A DNA stretch of 35,840 bases from an uncultured bacterium (GCA_947073645.1 CAMTMK010000018.1:1-35840); one strand, 5' to 3'. Numbered from the stretch's first letter, positions 8,192 to 17,287 are shown. Notes: generated by a model from the letters alone, not told the origin. Program-made: numbers and translations.

Positions 8192-8863
8192 ATGAGAATT
8201 TTAACTGTTATATTATCATTATTTTTGTTAGCACAATCAGTTATGGCAGGGCCGTTGAGCGGAAATGCAAAAACTAAAAGAATACCTGCGGGAACAGCAT
8301 TTCAATTACAATTGACAAATCCAGTATCTTCATATAATTCTGAAGGGTCAGAATTTACAGCAATTATGATTAATGATCAAACTGCGGATGCTGATGTGAT
8401 TTTGCCAATGGGGTCTTTAGTTCGCGGTACTATCAGAAAAATTGAACCTGCAAAAAGATTTTCAAAAGGTGCAGTTCTTTATTTAGATTTTGACCATGTC
8501 GTAACTCCAAATGGCAGACAATTACCTTTATCAATGTCTGTTGTCGGCAGAACTGATTTGACATATGACGGCGGGATTGCAGGTTCTAAAGGTTATAAGG
8601 AAGCTTTAGGTGAAAACTGGGAAAAAACAAAAGAAATAACATCTTCTGCTGCGGAGTGGGGTTCAGATGTGTTTGAAGGAGTTCCTGTTGCTGACCAATT
8701 AATGACAGGTGTTGGCGCAATCGGCGGTGCAATCGGCGGCGGCGCGTATTATACGTATGATTTTTTTGCAGATATGATTAGAAAAGGCAAAAATGTTAAC
8801 CTTAAAAAAGGTGATATCTTAAATGTAATTCTTTCAAATCCTGTTGATGTTCCTATAATATAA
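8192..8863 (+). CDS. predicted secreted/envelope protein, unknown function
   Basis: The 223-residue product starts with a signal peptide (MRILTVILSLFLLAQSVMAG, cleavage after VMA). The mature part is beta-rich for ~120 residues with the pattern PAGTAFQLQL, LPMGSLVRGTI, and VVTPNGRQLPL. That pattern resembles the order of strands in VirB10/TrbI C-terminal domains, but too weakly for an assignment and without any secretion-system neighbours. A Gly-zipper-like stretch (GAIGGAIGGGAYY, residues ~174-186) could insert in a membrane. An AAGGAGAG ribosome binding site precedes the ATG. It ends one base before the convergent cyclase gene. Confidence 0.8.
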   Translation: MRILTVILSLFLLAQSVMAGPLSGNAKTKRIPAGTAFQLQLTNPVSSYNSEGSEFTAIMINDQTADADVILPMGSLVRGTIRKIEPAKRFSKGAVLYLDFDHVVTPNGRQLPLSMSVVGRTDLTYDGGIAGSKGYKEALGENWEKTKEITSSAAEWGSDVFEGVPVADQLMTGVGAIGGAIGGGAYYTYDFFADMIRKGKNVNLKKGDILNVILSNPVDVPII

Positions 8864-10627
8864 TTATTTACCAACCTGATTTCTGCCATTATTTTTGGCA
8901 TCATAAAGTCTTTTATCAGCCGAAGCTATCATAGTTTCGGCTGTTTCGCCATCTTTAGGGAAAGTTGATACTCCTAAGCTTATTGTAACATTTGTTTCTT
9001 TACCGTTTGCAAGTTTAAATTTATGCTGTGCAACACGTTCGCAAATTTTTTGAGCTGTAGAAAAAGCTTCTTCTTCTGCTGTGTTAGGGAGTATTATGCT
9101 CATTTCTTCACCGCCGTATCTGCAAACTATATCTGTTGCTCGAACATTTCTTTTTAAAGTTTGTGCAACCTGTCTTAATACAGCATCTCCAGACTGGTGT
9201 CCGAAGTTATCATTGAATTTTTTAAAAAAGTCGATATCAATAATAATAAGTGAAAAGTTGCTGTTATAGCGTTTGCAGTGCTCAACATGACGTCTGATTT
9301 GTTCTTGAAAATATCTGTGATTAAATAATTCGGTTAACCCGTCTGTTGTAGCAAGTTTATATTGCTGCTCAAAGTCGCGAGATTTTACAAGATATTTGAC
9401 AATATAAGTACAGGTGAATGCAAGTATTGAGAATATTAAAGGATAGATAACTTCAAGCCATAAATTTTCAAATCTCATTGCATAATATGAAATTAATAAA
9501 TAAACAAAATATGTTGATAATGATATCATTGAAGCTGAAAATGCTGAATTTATACGAGTTACTATTGATGTTATTAAAAGTGCAAGGAGAATGCTCAATG
9601 CTATTGTATAACCTCTATCAACTTTGCGGATAAAGTTATTATCAATAATATTGTTTACGTAAGTTGCCTGAACTTCAACGCCTGGATAAATTTTTCCTGT
9701 TGGAACGGTTTTGATATCAAAAAGGCTTGATGCAGTAGTTCCAAAATAAATAATTTTATTTGAAAAATTAAAATCGAGTTTATCGCCGTTAACAGCTTTT
9801 ATAAGCTTATACATCGGGATATATGTATAAGTTCCAGCAGGTCCGTACCAGTTAAGTGTAGCACTGCCGTCTTTATCTAAATAAATTTTTCTGTCGCCAA
9901 TTTTTAGATTTGAATTATTATCAATCTCATAAGTAGTATGAGGCTCACCAATGTAATTTAAGCCGACTTTAAGAGCCAGTTGAGGGTAATAATCGTCTTG
10001 GTATTTTACAACAAGAGGCATTTTTCTTAAAATTCCGTCATCAGAACGCGAAACGTTTATTATGCCTATGTTTGAAGTTGCATCAATAATCCCTTGCAGA
10101 ATAGTTCTGCAGTTTGTAAATGTTAATTGAGAAAAATTAATTTGAGAATGGTTTTCAATATTAAGTTTCAATTTATCTGGCAATATTGGAGGAATTCTTA
10201 AATCTTCCGATTGGTTATCAAAATTCATTGAAGTATAAATATTATCATATTTTTTGAATGCATTAATTAATGCTTCATCTGCAAGGTTTTTGCTCTTTAG
10301 AGATTTGACAAACATCAAATCAAAAGCTATTGCACGAGGGCTTTGTTTTTCCAGATAATTTATAATGTTTGCATAAATATCTCTGGGTAAAGGCCATTCG
10401 CCGTAAGTATCTAAAATATATTCATAACTGGCATCGTCAATGGCGACTATGACTATATCTTCACTGGCTTTTTTAGCACCTTCATTAATCATAATAGTTT
10501 GACGAAGGTCAAATGTTCTGTTTTCAACAGAGTCAATAAAAGAACTTAAATTAGCATTTTTTAAAATTAAAAATGCAAAAATAGCAAAAAATATTATACC
10601 AATTGCGTATGAAATTTTCTTAAACAT
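8864..10627 (-). CDS. CHASE2-GGDEF transmembrane diguanylate cyclase
   Basis: The 587-residue protein has one N-terminal membrane helix (residues ~5-25), an extracytoplasmic CHASE2 sensor domain (~30-340, with VIVAIDDASYEYI and GEWPLPRDIYANII), two or three membrane helices (~345-420) and a cytoplasmic GGDEF domain (~425-585). The active-site loop is GGEEM (505-509) in place of GGDEF/GGEEF, a variant seen in this family, and the metal Asp (DIDFFKKFND) is present. An RxxD inhibitory site (RATD, 496-499) lies exactly five residues before GGEEM, so c-di-GMP feedback is likely. It should make c-di-GMP from GTP in response to an unknown external signal. It starts 12 bases after a 55-aa ORF, probably co-transcribed. 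Confidence 0.92.
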   Translation of the reverse strand: MFKKISYAIGIIFFAIFAFLILKNANLSSFIDSVENRTFDLRQTIMINEGAKKASEDIVIVAIDDASYEYILDTYGEWPLPRDIYANIINYLEKQSPRAIAFDLMFVKSLKSKNLADEALINAFKKYDNIYTSMNFDNQSEDLRIPPILPDKLKLNIENHSQINFSQLTFTNCRTILQGIIDATSNIGIINVSRSDDGILRKMPLVVKYQDDYYPQLALKVGLNYIGEPHTTYEIDNNSNLKIGDRKIYLDKDGSATLNWYGPAGTYTYIPMYKLIKAVNGDKLDFNFSNKIIYFGTTASSLFDIKTVPTGKIYPGVEVQATYVNNIIDNNFIRKVDRGYTIALSILLALLITSIVTRINSAFSASMISLSTYFVYLLISYYAMRFENLWLEVIYPLIFSILAFTCTYIVKYLVKSRDFEQQYKLATTDGLTELFNHRYFQEQIRRHVEHCKRYNSNFSLIIIDIDFFKKFNDNFGHQSGDAVLRQVAQTLKRNVRATDIVCRYGGEEMSIILPNTAEEEAFSTAQKICERVAQHKFKLANGKETNVTISLGVSTFPKDGETAETMIASADKRLYDAKNNGRNQVGK

Positions 10628-10639
10628 AACCTATCCCAA

Positions 10640-10807
10640 TTATACTTCATTATCAGTATAATTGAAATTACTTGTTTTTGCAATAAAATTATTCAGTACA
10701 AAATGTTTTTCTAATATGAAATTATTTAATTTCAAAATTTCTGTGGAGTAAGCCAGCTCGTCGGGGTTCTGTAAATATCTTAATAAACATTGTTCGTGCA
10801 GATTCAT
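10640..10807 (-). CDS. small 55-aa ORF upstream of the diguanylate cyclase
   Basis: An ATG at 10805-10807 opens 55 codons ending in TAA at 10640-10642, with AAGGTGA about 6 nt before the start. The peptide begins MNLHEQCLLRYLQNPDELAY, is soluble with no membrane segment, and has one Cys at residue 7. An extended -10 (TGCCATAAT, minus strand, hexamer 10839-10844) lies ~30 bases upstream. Its stop is 12 bases before the cyclase ATG, which itself has only a weak GGGATAGG ribosome binding site, so coupling is plausible. No family recognised. It could also be just a leader with a chance frame. Confidence 0.5.
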   Translation of the reverse strand: MNLHEQCLLRYLQNPDELAYSTEILKLNNFILEKHFVLNNFIAKTSNFNYTDNEV

Positions 10808-10878
10808 ATATTCACCTTTTATAACGGATAACTTTTATATTATGGCAAACTTAAAAATTTTTAACATCAAACGAATGC

Positions 10879-10918
10879 ATGATACTTGCACTTTTTTATT
10901 TCCGTAGTATCATATAAT
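10879..10918 (+). promoter_or_regulatory. rpmE promoter region with 7-bp inverted repeat
   Basis: A TATAAT -10 lies at 10913-10918, about 50 nt before the rpmE start. The arms ATGATAC (10879-10885) and GTATCAT (10907-10913) form a perfect inverted repeat whose right arm overlaps the -10. TTGCAC (10886-10891) is 21 bp from the -10, too far for a standard -35. The repeat could be an operator or may be chance. Confidence 0.4.
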
Positions 10919-10967
10919 TAGTCGAAATTAAATCAAGTTTGGAATCTTGAAAGAAAGAAGGTAAAAA

Positions 10968-11174
10968 ATGAAAAATGGAATTCACCCGGATTATAAGAAA
11001 ATGACCGTAAAATGCGTTTGCGGTAATGAAATTGAAACAGGTTCAATTTTAGATAACATTACAGTTGAAATTTGCAACAACTGCCACCCGTTCTATACAG
11101 GTCAACAAAAAATTCTTGACTCTGAAGGACGTGTTGAAAGATTTAACAAACGTTACGGTAAAAAACAAGCGTAA
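10968..11174 (+). CDS. rpmE: 50S ribosomal protein L31
   Basis: The 68-residue protein has the L31 sequence ([35 protein letters not shown]). The zinc ligands Cys16, Cys18, Cys36 and Cys39 are all present, so it is the C+ zinc-binding form. L31 sits at the bridge between the ribosomal subunits and helps subunit joining. A GAAGG ribosome binding site precedes the ATG. A terminator follows, so it is probably a single-gene transcript. A short hairpin (TCAAG/CTTGA) lies in its leader at 10933-10950. Confidence 0.97.
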   Translation: MKNGIHPDYKKMTVKCVCGNEIETGSILDNITVEICNNCHPFYTGQQKILDSEGRVERFNKRYGKKQA

Positions 11175-11219
11175 CCGCTTGACCCGCCAAGTGGGTTTTG
11201 TAACAATTTTATTAAATAG

Positions 11220-11253
11220 TACCACATCGATTTTAGGTGTGGTATTATTTTTT
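11220..11253 (+). terminator. rho-independent terminator after rpmE
   Basis: TACCACA (11220-11226) pairs with TGTGGTA (11238-11244), followed by a T-rich tract ending in six T. It lies between rpmE and the thyX ribosome binding site. Confidence 0.75.
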
Positions 11254-11270
11254 ATATTAAGGAGGTTTTT

Positions 11271-11960
11271 ATGGAAGGGAATAATAAACCGGTTGTTAAT
11301 CTGATTTCAAAACCGGAAAATATGTTGAAAACTGTTTATACAGCTTGCAGAACCTGTTATAGTGCGGATTATCCGATAAATATTTACAACAGTACTGATG
11401 ATGAAGAAAAAATGCTTAAACTGATTGAGCGTGTAATTTCATCAGGTCATTATTCAACAATTGAACATATTCAGGTAAGTTTTGCTATTTCTAATGTTTC
11501 AAGAGCATGTACTCACCAGCTTGTAAGGCACAGACACATGTCTTTTTCTCAAAAATCTCAAAGATATGTTAAAGAAAAAGGACAGTTTGATTATATTATT
11601 CCTCCGACAATTGAGCGTAACCCTGAATTAAAAGTAAAGTTTGAAAACTTTATGGCACAAATTTCTACTCAATACCAAGAATTTGTAGAGGCTGGAATTC
11701 CTGCTGAAGATGCAAGATTTGTGCTTCCTAATGCTGCGGCAAGTTCGCTTGTTGTCAGTATGAATTTGAGAGAACTTATTCATGTTGCCAACCTTAGACT
11801 TTGTACACGTGCTCAGTATGAAATCAGAACAATGGTTAAGATGATGTGTGATGAACTTGTTAAAGAGGAACCATGGTTGAAGCCTTATCTTGTTCCTAAA
11901 TGTGAACGTTTGGGATTCTGTGATGAAGACAAAAGCTGTGGCAGGATGCAGACCAGATAA
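11271..11960 (+). CDS. thyX: FAD-dependent thymidylate synthase
   Basis: The 229-residue flavoenzyme makes dTMP from dUMP using methylenetetrahydrofolate and NADPH. The signature RHRX7S is exact: Arg86-His87-Arg88 and Ser96, in RHRHMSFSQKSQRY. EHIQVSFAISNVSR and the C-terminal NLRLCTRAQYEIR are also typical. ThyX replaces ThyA. A near-perfect ribosome binding site (AAGGAGG) precedes the ATG. Its stop overlaps the start of the transporter gene by one base. Confidence 0.97.
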   Translation: MEGNNKPVVNLISKPENMLKTVYTACRTCYSADYPINIYNSTDDEEKMLKLIERVISSGHYSTIEHIQVSFAISNVSRACTHQLVRHRHMSFSQKSQRYVKEKGQFDYIIPPTIERNPELKVKFENFMAQISTQYQEFVEAGIPAEDARFVLPNAAASSLVVSMNLRELIHVANLRLCTRAQYEIRTMVKMMCDELVKEEPWLKPYLVPKCERLGFCDEDKSCGRMQTR

Positions 11961-13258
11961 TGTTTTTGTTTAATCCCATCATAATATCTGTAATACTCCT
12001 TTGTGTGCTTTGCCTTTGCAGGGTTAATGTTCTTTTAGCACTGCTTGTTTCTGCTGTCGTTGCAGGAAAAGCCGCAGGAATGCATGCAGGTCAGATTATG
12101 GATGTTTTTATAAATGGCATGGGGCAGAATAGTGAAACAGCTTTGAGTTATATCCTTTTAGGAACTTTCGCTGCTGCTATGGCGCATACAGGGCTTGCTG
12201 ATGTTTTAGCAAAAAGAATTTCTCTGCTAATTAAAAATAATAAATTTATATTGCTTTTAATTTTGACACTTTTAGCTTGTGCATCGCAAAATTTAATCCC
12301 TGTGCATATTGCCTTTATTCCTGTCATAATACCGCCGTTAATCAGTTTGATGAATAAGCTTAAACTTGACAGGCGTGCTGTTGCTTGTGCTCTTTGTTTT
12401 GGCTTGGTTACTCCTTATATTATATTTCCGGCGGGGTTTGGTTTGATTTTTCAGAGCCTTCTGGCTGATAATATGAGTGCAAACGGAATGGCGGTTTCTG
12501 TTGATGATGTTTGGAAATCTGTATGGATTTTGGGGATTGGGTTGTTTGTCGGTTTATTGTGGGCTGTGTTTGTGTCTTATAGAAAACCTCGTGAATATGA
12601 AGATATTCCGTTTAGAGAAGAAAGACGACGTTCTTTGCGTTTTACGGGAAGTCACTATATAACTTTGTTTGCGGCTTTGGCTACTCTTGTGGTTCAATTG
12701 TTTACTAAGTCTTTGCCATTAGGAGCTTTAATCGGGCTTACTATAATTTTCGGAACTCGTGCTATTAATCCCGAAAAAATGGATACGCTTATCAATGAAG
12801 GTATAGGATTAATGGGATATGTCGCATTTGTAATGCTTGTTGCAGCAGGTTTTGCAGGTGTATTGAAGTCTACAGGTTCAATTGAGGTTCTTGTAAACGG
12901 ATTGATACCGTTTATGATGGGTTCAAAACTTTTAGCGTCAGCTTTAATGCTGTTTGTCGGGTTATTTATAACAATCGGTATCGGAACTTCTTTTGGTACA
13001 ATTCCTATTTTGGCAGTTTTATTTGTACCTATATTTATTAGTTTAGGGTTTAATCCAATGCAGGCAATTGTTGTCTTTGCGGCTTCTGCTGCATTAGGAG
13101 ATGCTGGCTCTCCTGCATCAGGAACAACTCTTGGTCCGACAGCAGGGTTAAATGTTGACGGACAGCATGAACATATAAAAGATACATGTATTCCTACATT
13201 TTTACATTACAATATTGCATTAATAATATTTGCATTGATTGCTGTTATTTTATTTTAA
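11960..13258 (+). CDS. Na+/H+ antiporter family transporter (YuiF-like)
   Basis: The 432-residue protein has about 11-12 membrane segments spread over its length. The sequences PVHIAFIPVIIPPLI, GFGLIFQSLLADNM and the late block ALGDAGSPASGTTLGPTAGLN are typical of the Na+/H+ antiporter family that includes B. subtilis YuiF, for which histidine uptake has been proposed. The substrate cannot be told from sequence. The start overlaps the thyX stop (TAATG), so translation is coupled; no functional link to thymidylate synthesis is evident. Confidence 0.82.
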   Translation: MFLFNPIIISVILLCVLCLCRVNVLLALLVSAVVAGKAAGMHAGQIMDVFINGMGQNSETALSYILLGTFAAAMAHTGLADVLAKRISLLIKNNKFILLLILTLLACASQNLIPVHIAFIPVIIPPLISLMNKLKLDRRAVACALCFGLVTPYIIFPAGFGLIFQSLLADNMSANGMAVSVDDVWKSVWILGIGLFVGLLWAVFVSYRKPREYEDIPFREERRRSLRFTGSHYITLFAALATLVVQLFTKSLPLGALIGLTIIFGTRAINPEKMDTLINEGIGLMGYVAFVMLVAAGFAGVLKSTGSIEVLVNGLIPFMMGSKLLASALMLFVGLFITIGIGTSFGTIPILAVLFVPIFISLGFNPMQAIVVFAASAALGDAGSPASGTTLGPTAGLNVDGQHEHIKDTCIPTFLHYNIALIIFALIAVILF

Positions 13259-13324
13259 TATATTTTAATAATGTAGCAAATTATATTTTTATCAGTTTTA
13301 CAACTTTCAAAAGGAGAAATGTCA

Positions 13325-14401
13325 ATGACGGCTGATAAAATATTGTCTTCAGTTATAGATAGTGCAGTATCTAAAGTTTCTGTACCAAAATTTAATAAAA
13401 GTGTAAAAGCTCAATCTGCTAATGATGCAGTTTCTCATGCTGTTAATGAAACGGCACAAAAAATTGGTGATGAAATTTTGGCAATGTATAACAGAGTAAT
13501 TACAACTCAACTTGGTGATGGAGCTTTGCAAAGAACAACATTAGGATTAAATGAAATTAAATTTGAAACAGTTCAAAAGGCCGGTACTGCGCAAGAATAC
13601 ATTTCTAAGTATAAAAGGACAACTCATCGCGGGACTTATGAAGTTGAGGCTGATGCAAGAGGATTAACAACATTTACCAGATATACTTCTCCTGCCGGAA
13701 AAGTTTTAGAGCGTACTTATTTGGGTGGAAAAGTTTTTAGAGGTTATTCTTATAAAAATCTTGCAGATAAAGAAGAAAAACATCTTGTTTCTAAAGGTAA
13801 AGTGATTAAAAGTGTAAAACATAAATGTGATAAATTCAAATCAAAGTATTTGGATGTGGATAAATTTTTTGAAAATGGTAATTCTGAAACTTTAACTTAT
13901 GATTCAAAAAAGAAGTTAGTTTTGCGTACTATAAATTTTTCTGATGGTACAAGTTTAGTAAAAGATGTAGAAAACGGAATTGTAAGGTATCTTAACGGCG
14001 GAAAAACTAAAAAAGGTATTCGAACAGCACCTATTGCATATCATCAGAATTTAAGCACAGGAGCTGTAACAACAATAAAGAGTGAAAAATTATCTGAAGC
14101 TGACGCAGTACGTATTTCTTATGAGTTTCCGACAAATGGGATTAAGGATGCTGAATTTATTTATTCTACGGATAGGAAATTTATAAGAGGTAAATTTACC
14201 GCTAAAAATATAGGTAATATAGAGTGTTTTCCTGATAAAATTTTTAGAAATGGTAAAGAGTTATCAAAGCTGGATTTGAATGATATCTCTTGTAATTTCC
14301 GATATTATGATAATGAAGCTTGTTTTGAACTTTTGTTAAAAGATTCATTGGAAGCAGAAGGTATTTGCAGATATCTTATGCCAAACTTGTTATGCTGGTA
14401 A
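13325..14401 (+). CDS. hypothetical protein, unknown family
   Basis: The product is 358 residues. Two in-frame ATGs lie 6 bases apart; the second (13325) is 8 nt after AAGGAG, whereas the first is only 2 nt away, so the second is chosen. There is no signal peptide or membrane segment. Residues ~100-250 are rich in short beta-strand repeats (TYEVEAD, LTYDSKKKLVL, NFSDGTSL, NGIVRYLNGG) that look like a toast-rack or MORN-like sheet. Lys-rich, no catalytic motif recognised. It may be a lineage-specific surface or regulatory protein. The promoter of the tRNA-Arg pair begins inside its 3' end. Confidence 0.75.
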   Translation: MTADKILSSVIDSAVSKVSVPKFNKSVKAQSANDAVSHAVNETAQKIGDEILAMYNRVITTQLGDGALQRTTLGLNEIKFETVQKAGTAQEYISKYKRTTHRGTYEVEADARGLTTFTRYTSPAGKVLERTYLGGKVFRGYSYKNLADKEEKHLVSKGKVIKSVKHKCDKFKSKYLDVDKFFENGNSETLTYDSKKKLVLRTINFSDGTSLVKDVENGIVRYLNGGKTKKGIRTAPIAYHQNLSTGAVTTIKSEKLSEADAVRISYEFPTNGIKDAEFIYSTDRKFIRGKFTAKNIGNIECFPDKIFRNGKELSKLDLNDISCNFRYYDNEACFELLLKDSLEAEGICRYLMPNLLCW

Positions 14402-14415
14402 ATGTATGATATAAT
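14387..14415 (+). promoter_or_regulatory. promoter of the tRNA-Arg pair
   Basis: TTGTTA (14387-14392), a 17-bp spacer and TATAAT (14410-14415) preceded by TG-n form a strong extended -10 promoter. Transcription would begin near 14422, two bases before the first tRNA. Confidence 0.8.
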
Positions 14416-14423
14416 CATGCAGA

Positions 14424-14497
14424 GGCTTCGTAGCTCAGCAGGATAGAGCAGTGGTTTCCTAAACCAAAGATCGCGCGTTCGAATCGCGCCGGGGCCA
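14424..14497 (+). tRNA. tRNA-Arg (anticodon CCT)
   Basis: The acceptor stem GGCTTCG/CGGGGCC pairs over 7 bp with G-T wobbles. The D-arm is GCTC/GAGC, the anticodon loop TTCCTAA gives anticodon CCT, and the T-arm GCGCG/CGCGC closes TTCGAAT. Discriminator A; CCA is not encoded. It reads AGG codons. Confidence 0.93.
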
Positions 14498-14501
14498 TTT
14501 T

Positions 14502-14575
14502 GTGCCTGTAGCTCAGTTGGATAGAGCGTTTCCCTCCGAAGGAAAAGGTCGTGCGTTCAAATCGCATCAGGCACG
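14502..14575 (+). tRNA. tRNA-Arg (anticodon CCG)
   Basis: The acceptor stem GTGCCTG/CAGGCAC is perfect. The anticodon stem TTTCC/GGAAA closes loop CTCCGAA with anticodon CCG, and the T-arm is GTGCG/CGCAT. Discriminator G; CCA not encoded. It reads CGG codons. Only four T separate it from the preceding tRNA-Arg, so both come from one transcript. A run of five T follows. Confidence 0.93.
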
Positions 14576-14582
14576 TTTTTAT

Positions 14583-15905
14583 TTAGTTTCCTGACAAAAT
14601 TATTGTAAAATCAGTTTCTCCGCAATAGTAATTTACGGGGTCATAAACAAACTGCAAACCGCTTAATGAATCATTCTTTTTCTTTAAATGGTTATAATAT
14701 TCGTTTGTAACTTTGCTTGAATGAGCGATAAATTGTGAATGTGAACGTGACATTGTTCCTGTACATTTAACTTCAATTCCTGCAGCTTTCAAGTTTTCTG
14801 CCATGCTTTCACCAATATAATTGTCGGCAGACATAATTCCTGCTGTTAATTGTAATGTTTCGTCAATAGGTGTTTTATCTCGATAAATTACTCTATTTAC
14901 AACTTCTTGAGTTTTTTCAGGGTCTAAAATCCAATAACTTATATATCCTTTTTGGTTTGGACCTCCAGGAAGCATTGATATTTCAATTTTGTCCATATCA
15001 ACATGTTTTGCAAGACCTGCATATTGAGTCATTTCATAGAATGACATATCTGTTTTTACATATTTTTTTGCAACTGAAATGATATCAGGGATTTTTGTAA
15101 TTGTTGAAGGTTGTTTTAATTGAGTTAAAATACTTCTTAATAACCATTGCTGACGCTGGGTTCTTCCGATATCGCCGAGTGCGTCATGTCTGAAACGTAA
15201 GTATTCAACTGCTTTCTGCCCGTCTAAGTGTTGGTTGCCTTTTGCAAAGTTAATATGTAAACCTGCTGTGTAATCGTGATAACGCATAGGTTTTTCAACG
15301 TAAATATCCACTCCTCCCATTGCATCAACTATTGCTTTTACTGCATCATCATGAACCATTATGTATCTGTCAACATGAATACCTAATGTGTCTTCAACGG
15401 TTTTTTTAGTCATTTCAACACCGCCGATTGCATGCGCTGCATTAATTTTATTAACACCATGGTTTTTGGGAAGGTAAACTTTACTGTCACGCGGAATTGA
15501 TAGAGCATTGACTGATTTTGTTTTTGGGTCAATGTTTACAAGAATAATTGTATCAGTTCGTGTTCCTGTCCATAAATCATCAGGATTTTCGCTTGCATCA
15601 ACACCTAAGAATAAAATATTTTGACGTCTTAGTCCGAATGGCAGAGTAAAGTCTGCATGTTCTTTATTTCCGTTGCTTTGAGATAGTTTGTGGAAGATTT
15701 GTGTTACAATTGAGTCTTCGCCAAATTGTTTAGCGACGTATTCTTCGTCTCCACCAAGGATAAATATACCGGCAACAACCCCGATAAATACAATAATCAT
15801 ACCAATAAGAACTTTGGCAAATGATGAACGTTCTTGGCGTTCTTGTTTTATTTGTCTTACAAATGAATCAGTTCTTTCTCTTCTTTGTTGAGTATTGTTA
15901 GCCAT
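14583..15905 (-). CDS. LytR-CpsA-Psr (LCP) family cell-wall glycopolymer ligase
   Basis: The 440-residue protein has a cytoplasmic N-terminus of ~27 residues, one membrane helix (~28-50), an extracytoplasmic LCP domain (~90-250) and a C-terminal LytR_C-type domain (~355-440). LCP landmarks are NILFLGVD, GTRTDTIILVNID, ALSIPRDSKV, GVNKINAAHAIGG, and EYLRFRHDALGDIGRTQRQQ, with the Asp and Arg residues that hold the polyprenyl phosphate. LCP enzymes transfer polymers from undecaprenyl carriers to peptidoglycan or protein. An AAGGA ribosome binding site precedes the ATG, 14 bases after the mgtE stop, so the two form an operon. Confidence 0.92.
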   Translation of the reverse strand: MANNTQQRRERTDSFVRQIKQERQERSSFAKVLIGMIIVFIGVVAGIFILGGDEEYVAKQFGEDSIVTQIFHKLSQSNGNKEHADFTLPFGLRRQNILFLGVDASENPDDLWTGTRTDTIILVNIDPKTKSVNALSIPRDSKVYLPKNHGVNKINAAHAIGGVEMTKKTVEDTLGIHVDRYIMVHDDAVKAIVDAMGGVDIYVEKPMRYHDYTAGLHINFAKGNQHLDGQKAVEYLRFRHDALGDIGRTQRQQWLLRSILTQLKQPSTITKIPDIISVAKKYVKTDMSFYEMTQYAGLAKHVDMDKIEISMLPGGPNQKGYISYWILDPEKTQEVVNRVIYRDKTPIDETLQLTAGIMSADNYIGESMAENLKAAGIEVKCTGTMSRSHSQFIAHSSKVTNEYYNHLKKKNDSLSGLQFVYDPVNYYCGETDFTIILSGN

Positions 15906-15919
15906 TATAATTTTCCTTC

Positions 15920-17287
15920 TTACATAACATTAATTAAATATGTAGAAACAAGCGTAAAATAAATCGCCAGTCCTAAAACGTCAATAGTTGTAGCAATTAC
16001 GGGTCCTGATGCTACAGCAGGGTCAATTTTTAATGATTTTAGAGCGAATGGTGTAAATGTACCGATAATTGTAGCCATTGTCATATTTATTGCCATTGCC
16101 AGTCCGACAATGATACCTAATTCCATATTATGCTGCCAGCCCCAGGTAACTGCAGTTACAAGCAATCCAAAAATAGAGCCGATAACAAGTCCGATGCTTG
16201 TTTCTCTTAAAATATGGTGCATAGCAGAGCTTAGAGTAACTTGTCCTGTAGAAAGACCGCGAACCATAAGTGTAATACTTTGAGTACCGATATTACCGCC
16301 CAGGCCAGCAAGCAGAGGCATAAATATCGCAATAATCGGCAAAGCATTTAATGTATGATCAAAATGATGTCCGACATTTACCGCAATAAATTCTCCAATA
16401 AGTGTGATGAATAACCAAGGAGTACGTGCGCGAATTGCATTAAAGACATTACCAGAAAGGATTTCGTCTTCATCTACAACTTCTGTTGAAATACCTGAAG
16501 ATTGATAGATTTCTTCTGTTGTTTCTTCTTCAAATAAGTCATGAACGTCATCCCACGTAATCATACCTTTCAACCTGTTGTATAAATCAACAACCGGAAG
16601 TGCATTATACTGGTATTTCATAAATTCGTCAGTTATATAATCGCTGTAATCGTCAACATGAAGTTTTACGATATCGGAAATCATTATTTCATCAACTCTT
16701 TGAGTTATAGGTGATGTCAAAAGCTTTCTTAAAGATACAACTCCCAAAAGGTGGTTTTGTTTATCCGTAACATATACGTAATAGAGTTCCATATTATCTT
16801 GTTCGGCTTTAATTCTGATATGGTTTAAGACATCTTGAACAGTCATGTCAAAATTTACGGTTAAAACAGCTGGGTTCATAATACCGCCGGCTGTGTCTTC
16901 GTTATATGTTAAAAGTTCTCTGACTTCTTCCGAGAATTTATGTGGCAGTTTATCTAAATAAGTTTCACTTTCATCATCTTCCATATCGCCTAATACGTCT
17001 GCCGCAGCATCGTGAGGCAGTTGTGTAAGGATTTGTGATGCAAGATTTTCGTCAATGTCTGACAACAATTCTACCTGCATTTGAGGCTGCAGGTATTCCA
17101 TTATATCGGCAGCTTTATCAAGTTCAAGAAGTTTGAAACATTCTAATCTTTCTTCAGGTTTCAGTTCTTGAAAAATGTCAGCCAAATCGGCAACGTGATA
17201 CCCGTTCAGTTCTTCTTTGAGCTGATCGAGGGTTTCGTCTTCCATAATTTCGCGTAATCTGTCGATAATGTTTTGGACATTCATCAT
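15920..17287 (-). CDS. mgtE: magnesium transporter MgtE
   Basis: The product is 455 residues when started at the ATG at 17287; a TTG at 17305 lies upstream of the -10 and is rejected. Order: MgtE N-domain (~1-130, helical, with ADILEELKPEE-type repeats), two CBS domains (~135-255), then five membrane helices (~290-450) with PLLAGLGGNIGTQS at the pore and ASGPVIATTIDVLGL at the last helix. The CBS and N domains sense cytoplasmic Mg2+ and close the channel. No Shine-Dalgarno; TATAAT (17294-17299) ends 6 nt before the ATG, so the mRNA is probably leaderless. The LCP gene follows. Confidence 0.95.
   Translation of the reverse strand: MMNVQNIIDRLREIMEDETLDQLKEELNGYHVADLADIFQELKPEERLECFKLLELDKAADIMEYLQPQMQVELLSDIDENLASQILTQLPHDAAADVLGDMEDDESETYLDKLPHKFSEEVRELLTYNEDTAGGIMNPAVLTVNFDMTVQDVLNHIRIKAEQDNMELYYVYVTDKQNHLLGVVSLRKLLTSPITQRVDEIMISDIVKLHVDDYSDYITDEFMKYQYNALPVVDLYNRLKGMITWDDVHDLFEEETTEEIYQSSGISTEVVDEDEILSGNVFNAIRARTPWLFITLIGEFIAVNVGHHFDHTLNALPIIAIFMPLLAGLGGNIGTQSITLMVRGLSTGQVTLSSAMHHILRETSIGLVIGSIFGLLVTAVTWGWQHNMELGIIVGLAMAINMTMATIIGTFTPFALKSLKIDPAVASGPVIATTIDVLGLAIYFTLVSTYLINVM

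Noticed and set aside
8192-8863. VirB10/TrbI-like component of a secretion system
   Set aside because: Only a loose strand pattern matches and no other secretion genes are present.
8864-10627. GGEEM as an inactive GGDEF
   Set aside because: Met at the fifth position is a tolerated variant; the metal Asp, GGEE and the inhibitory RxxD are all in place.
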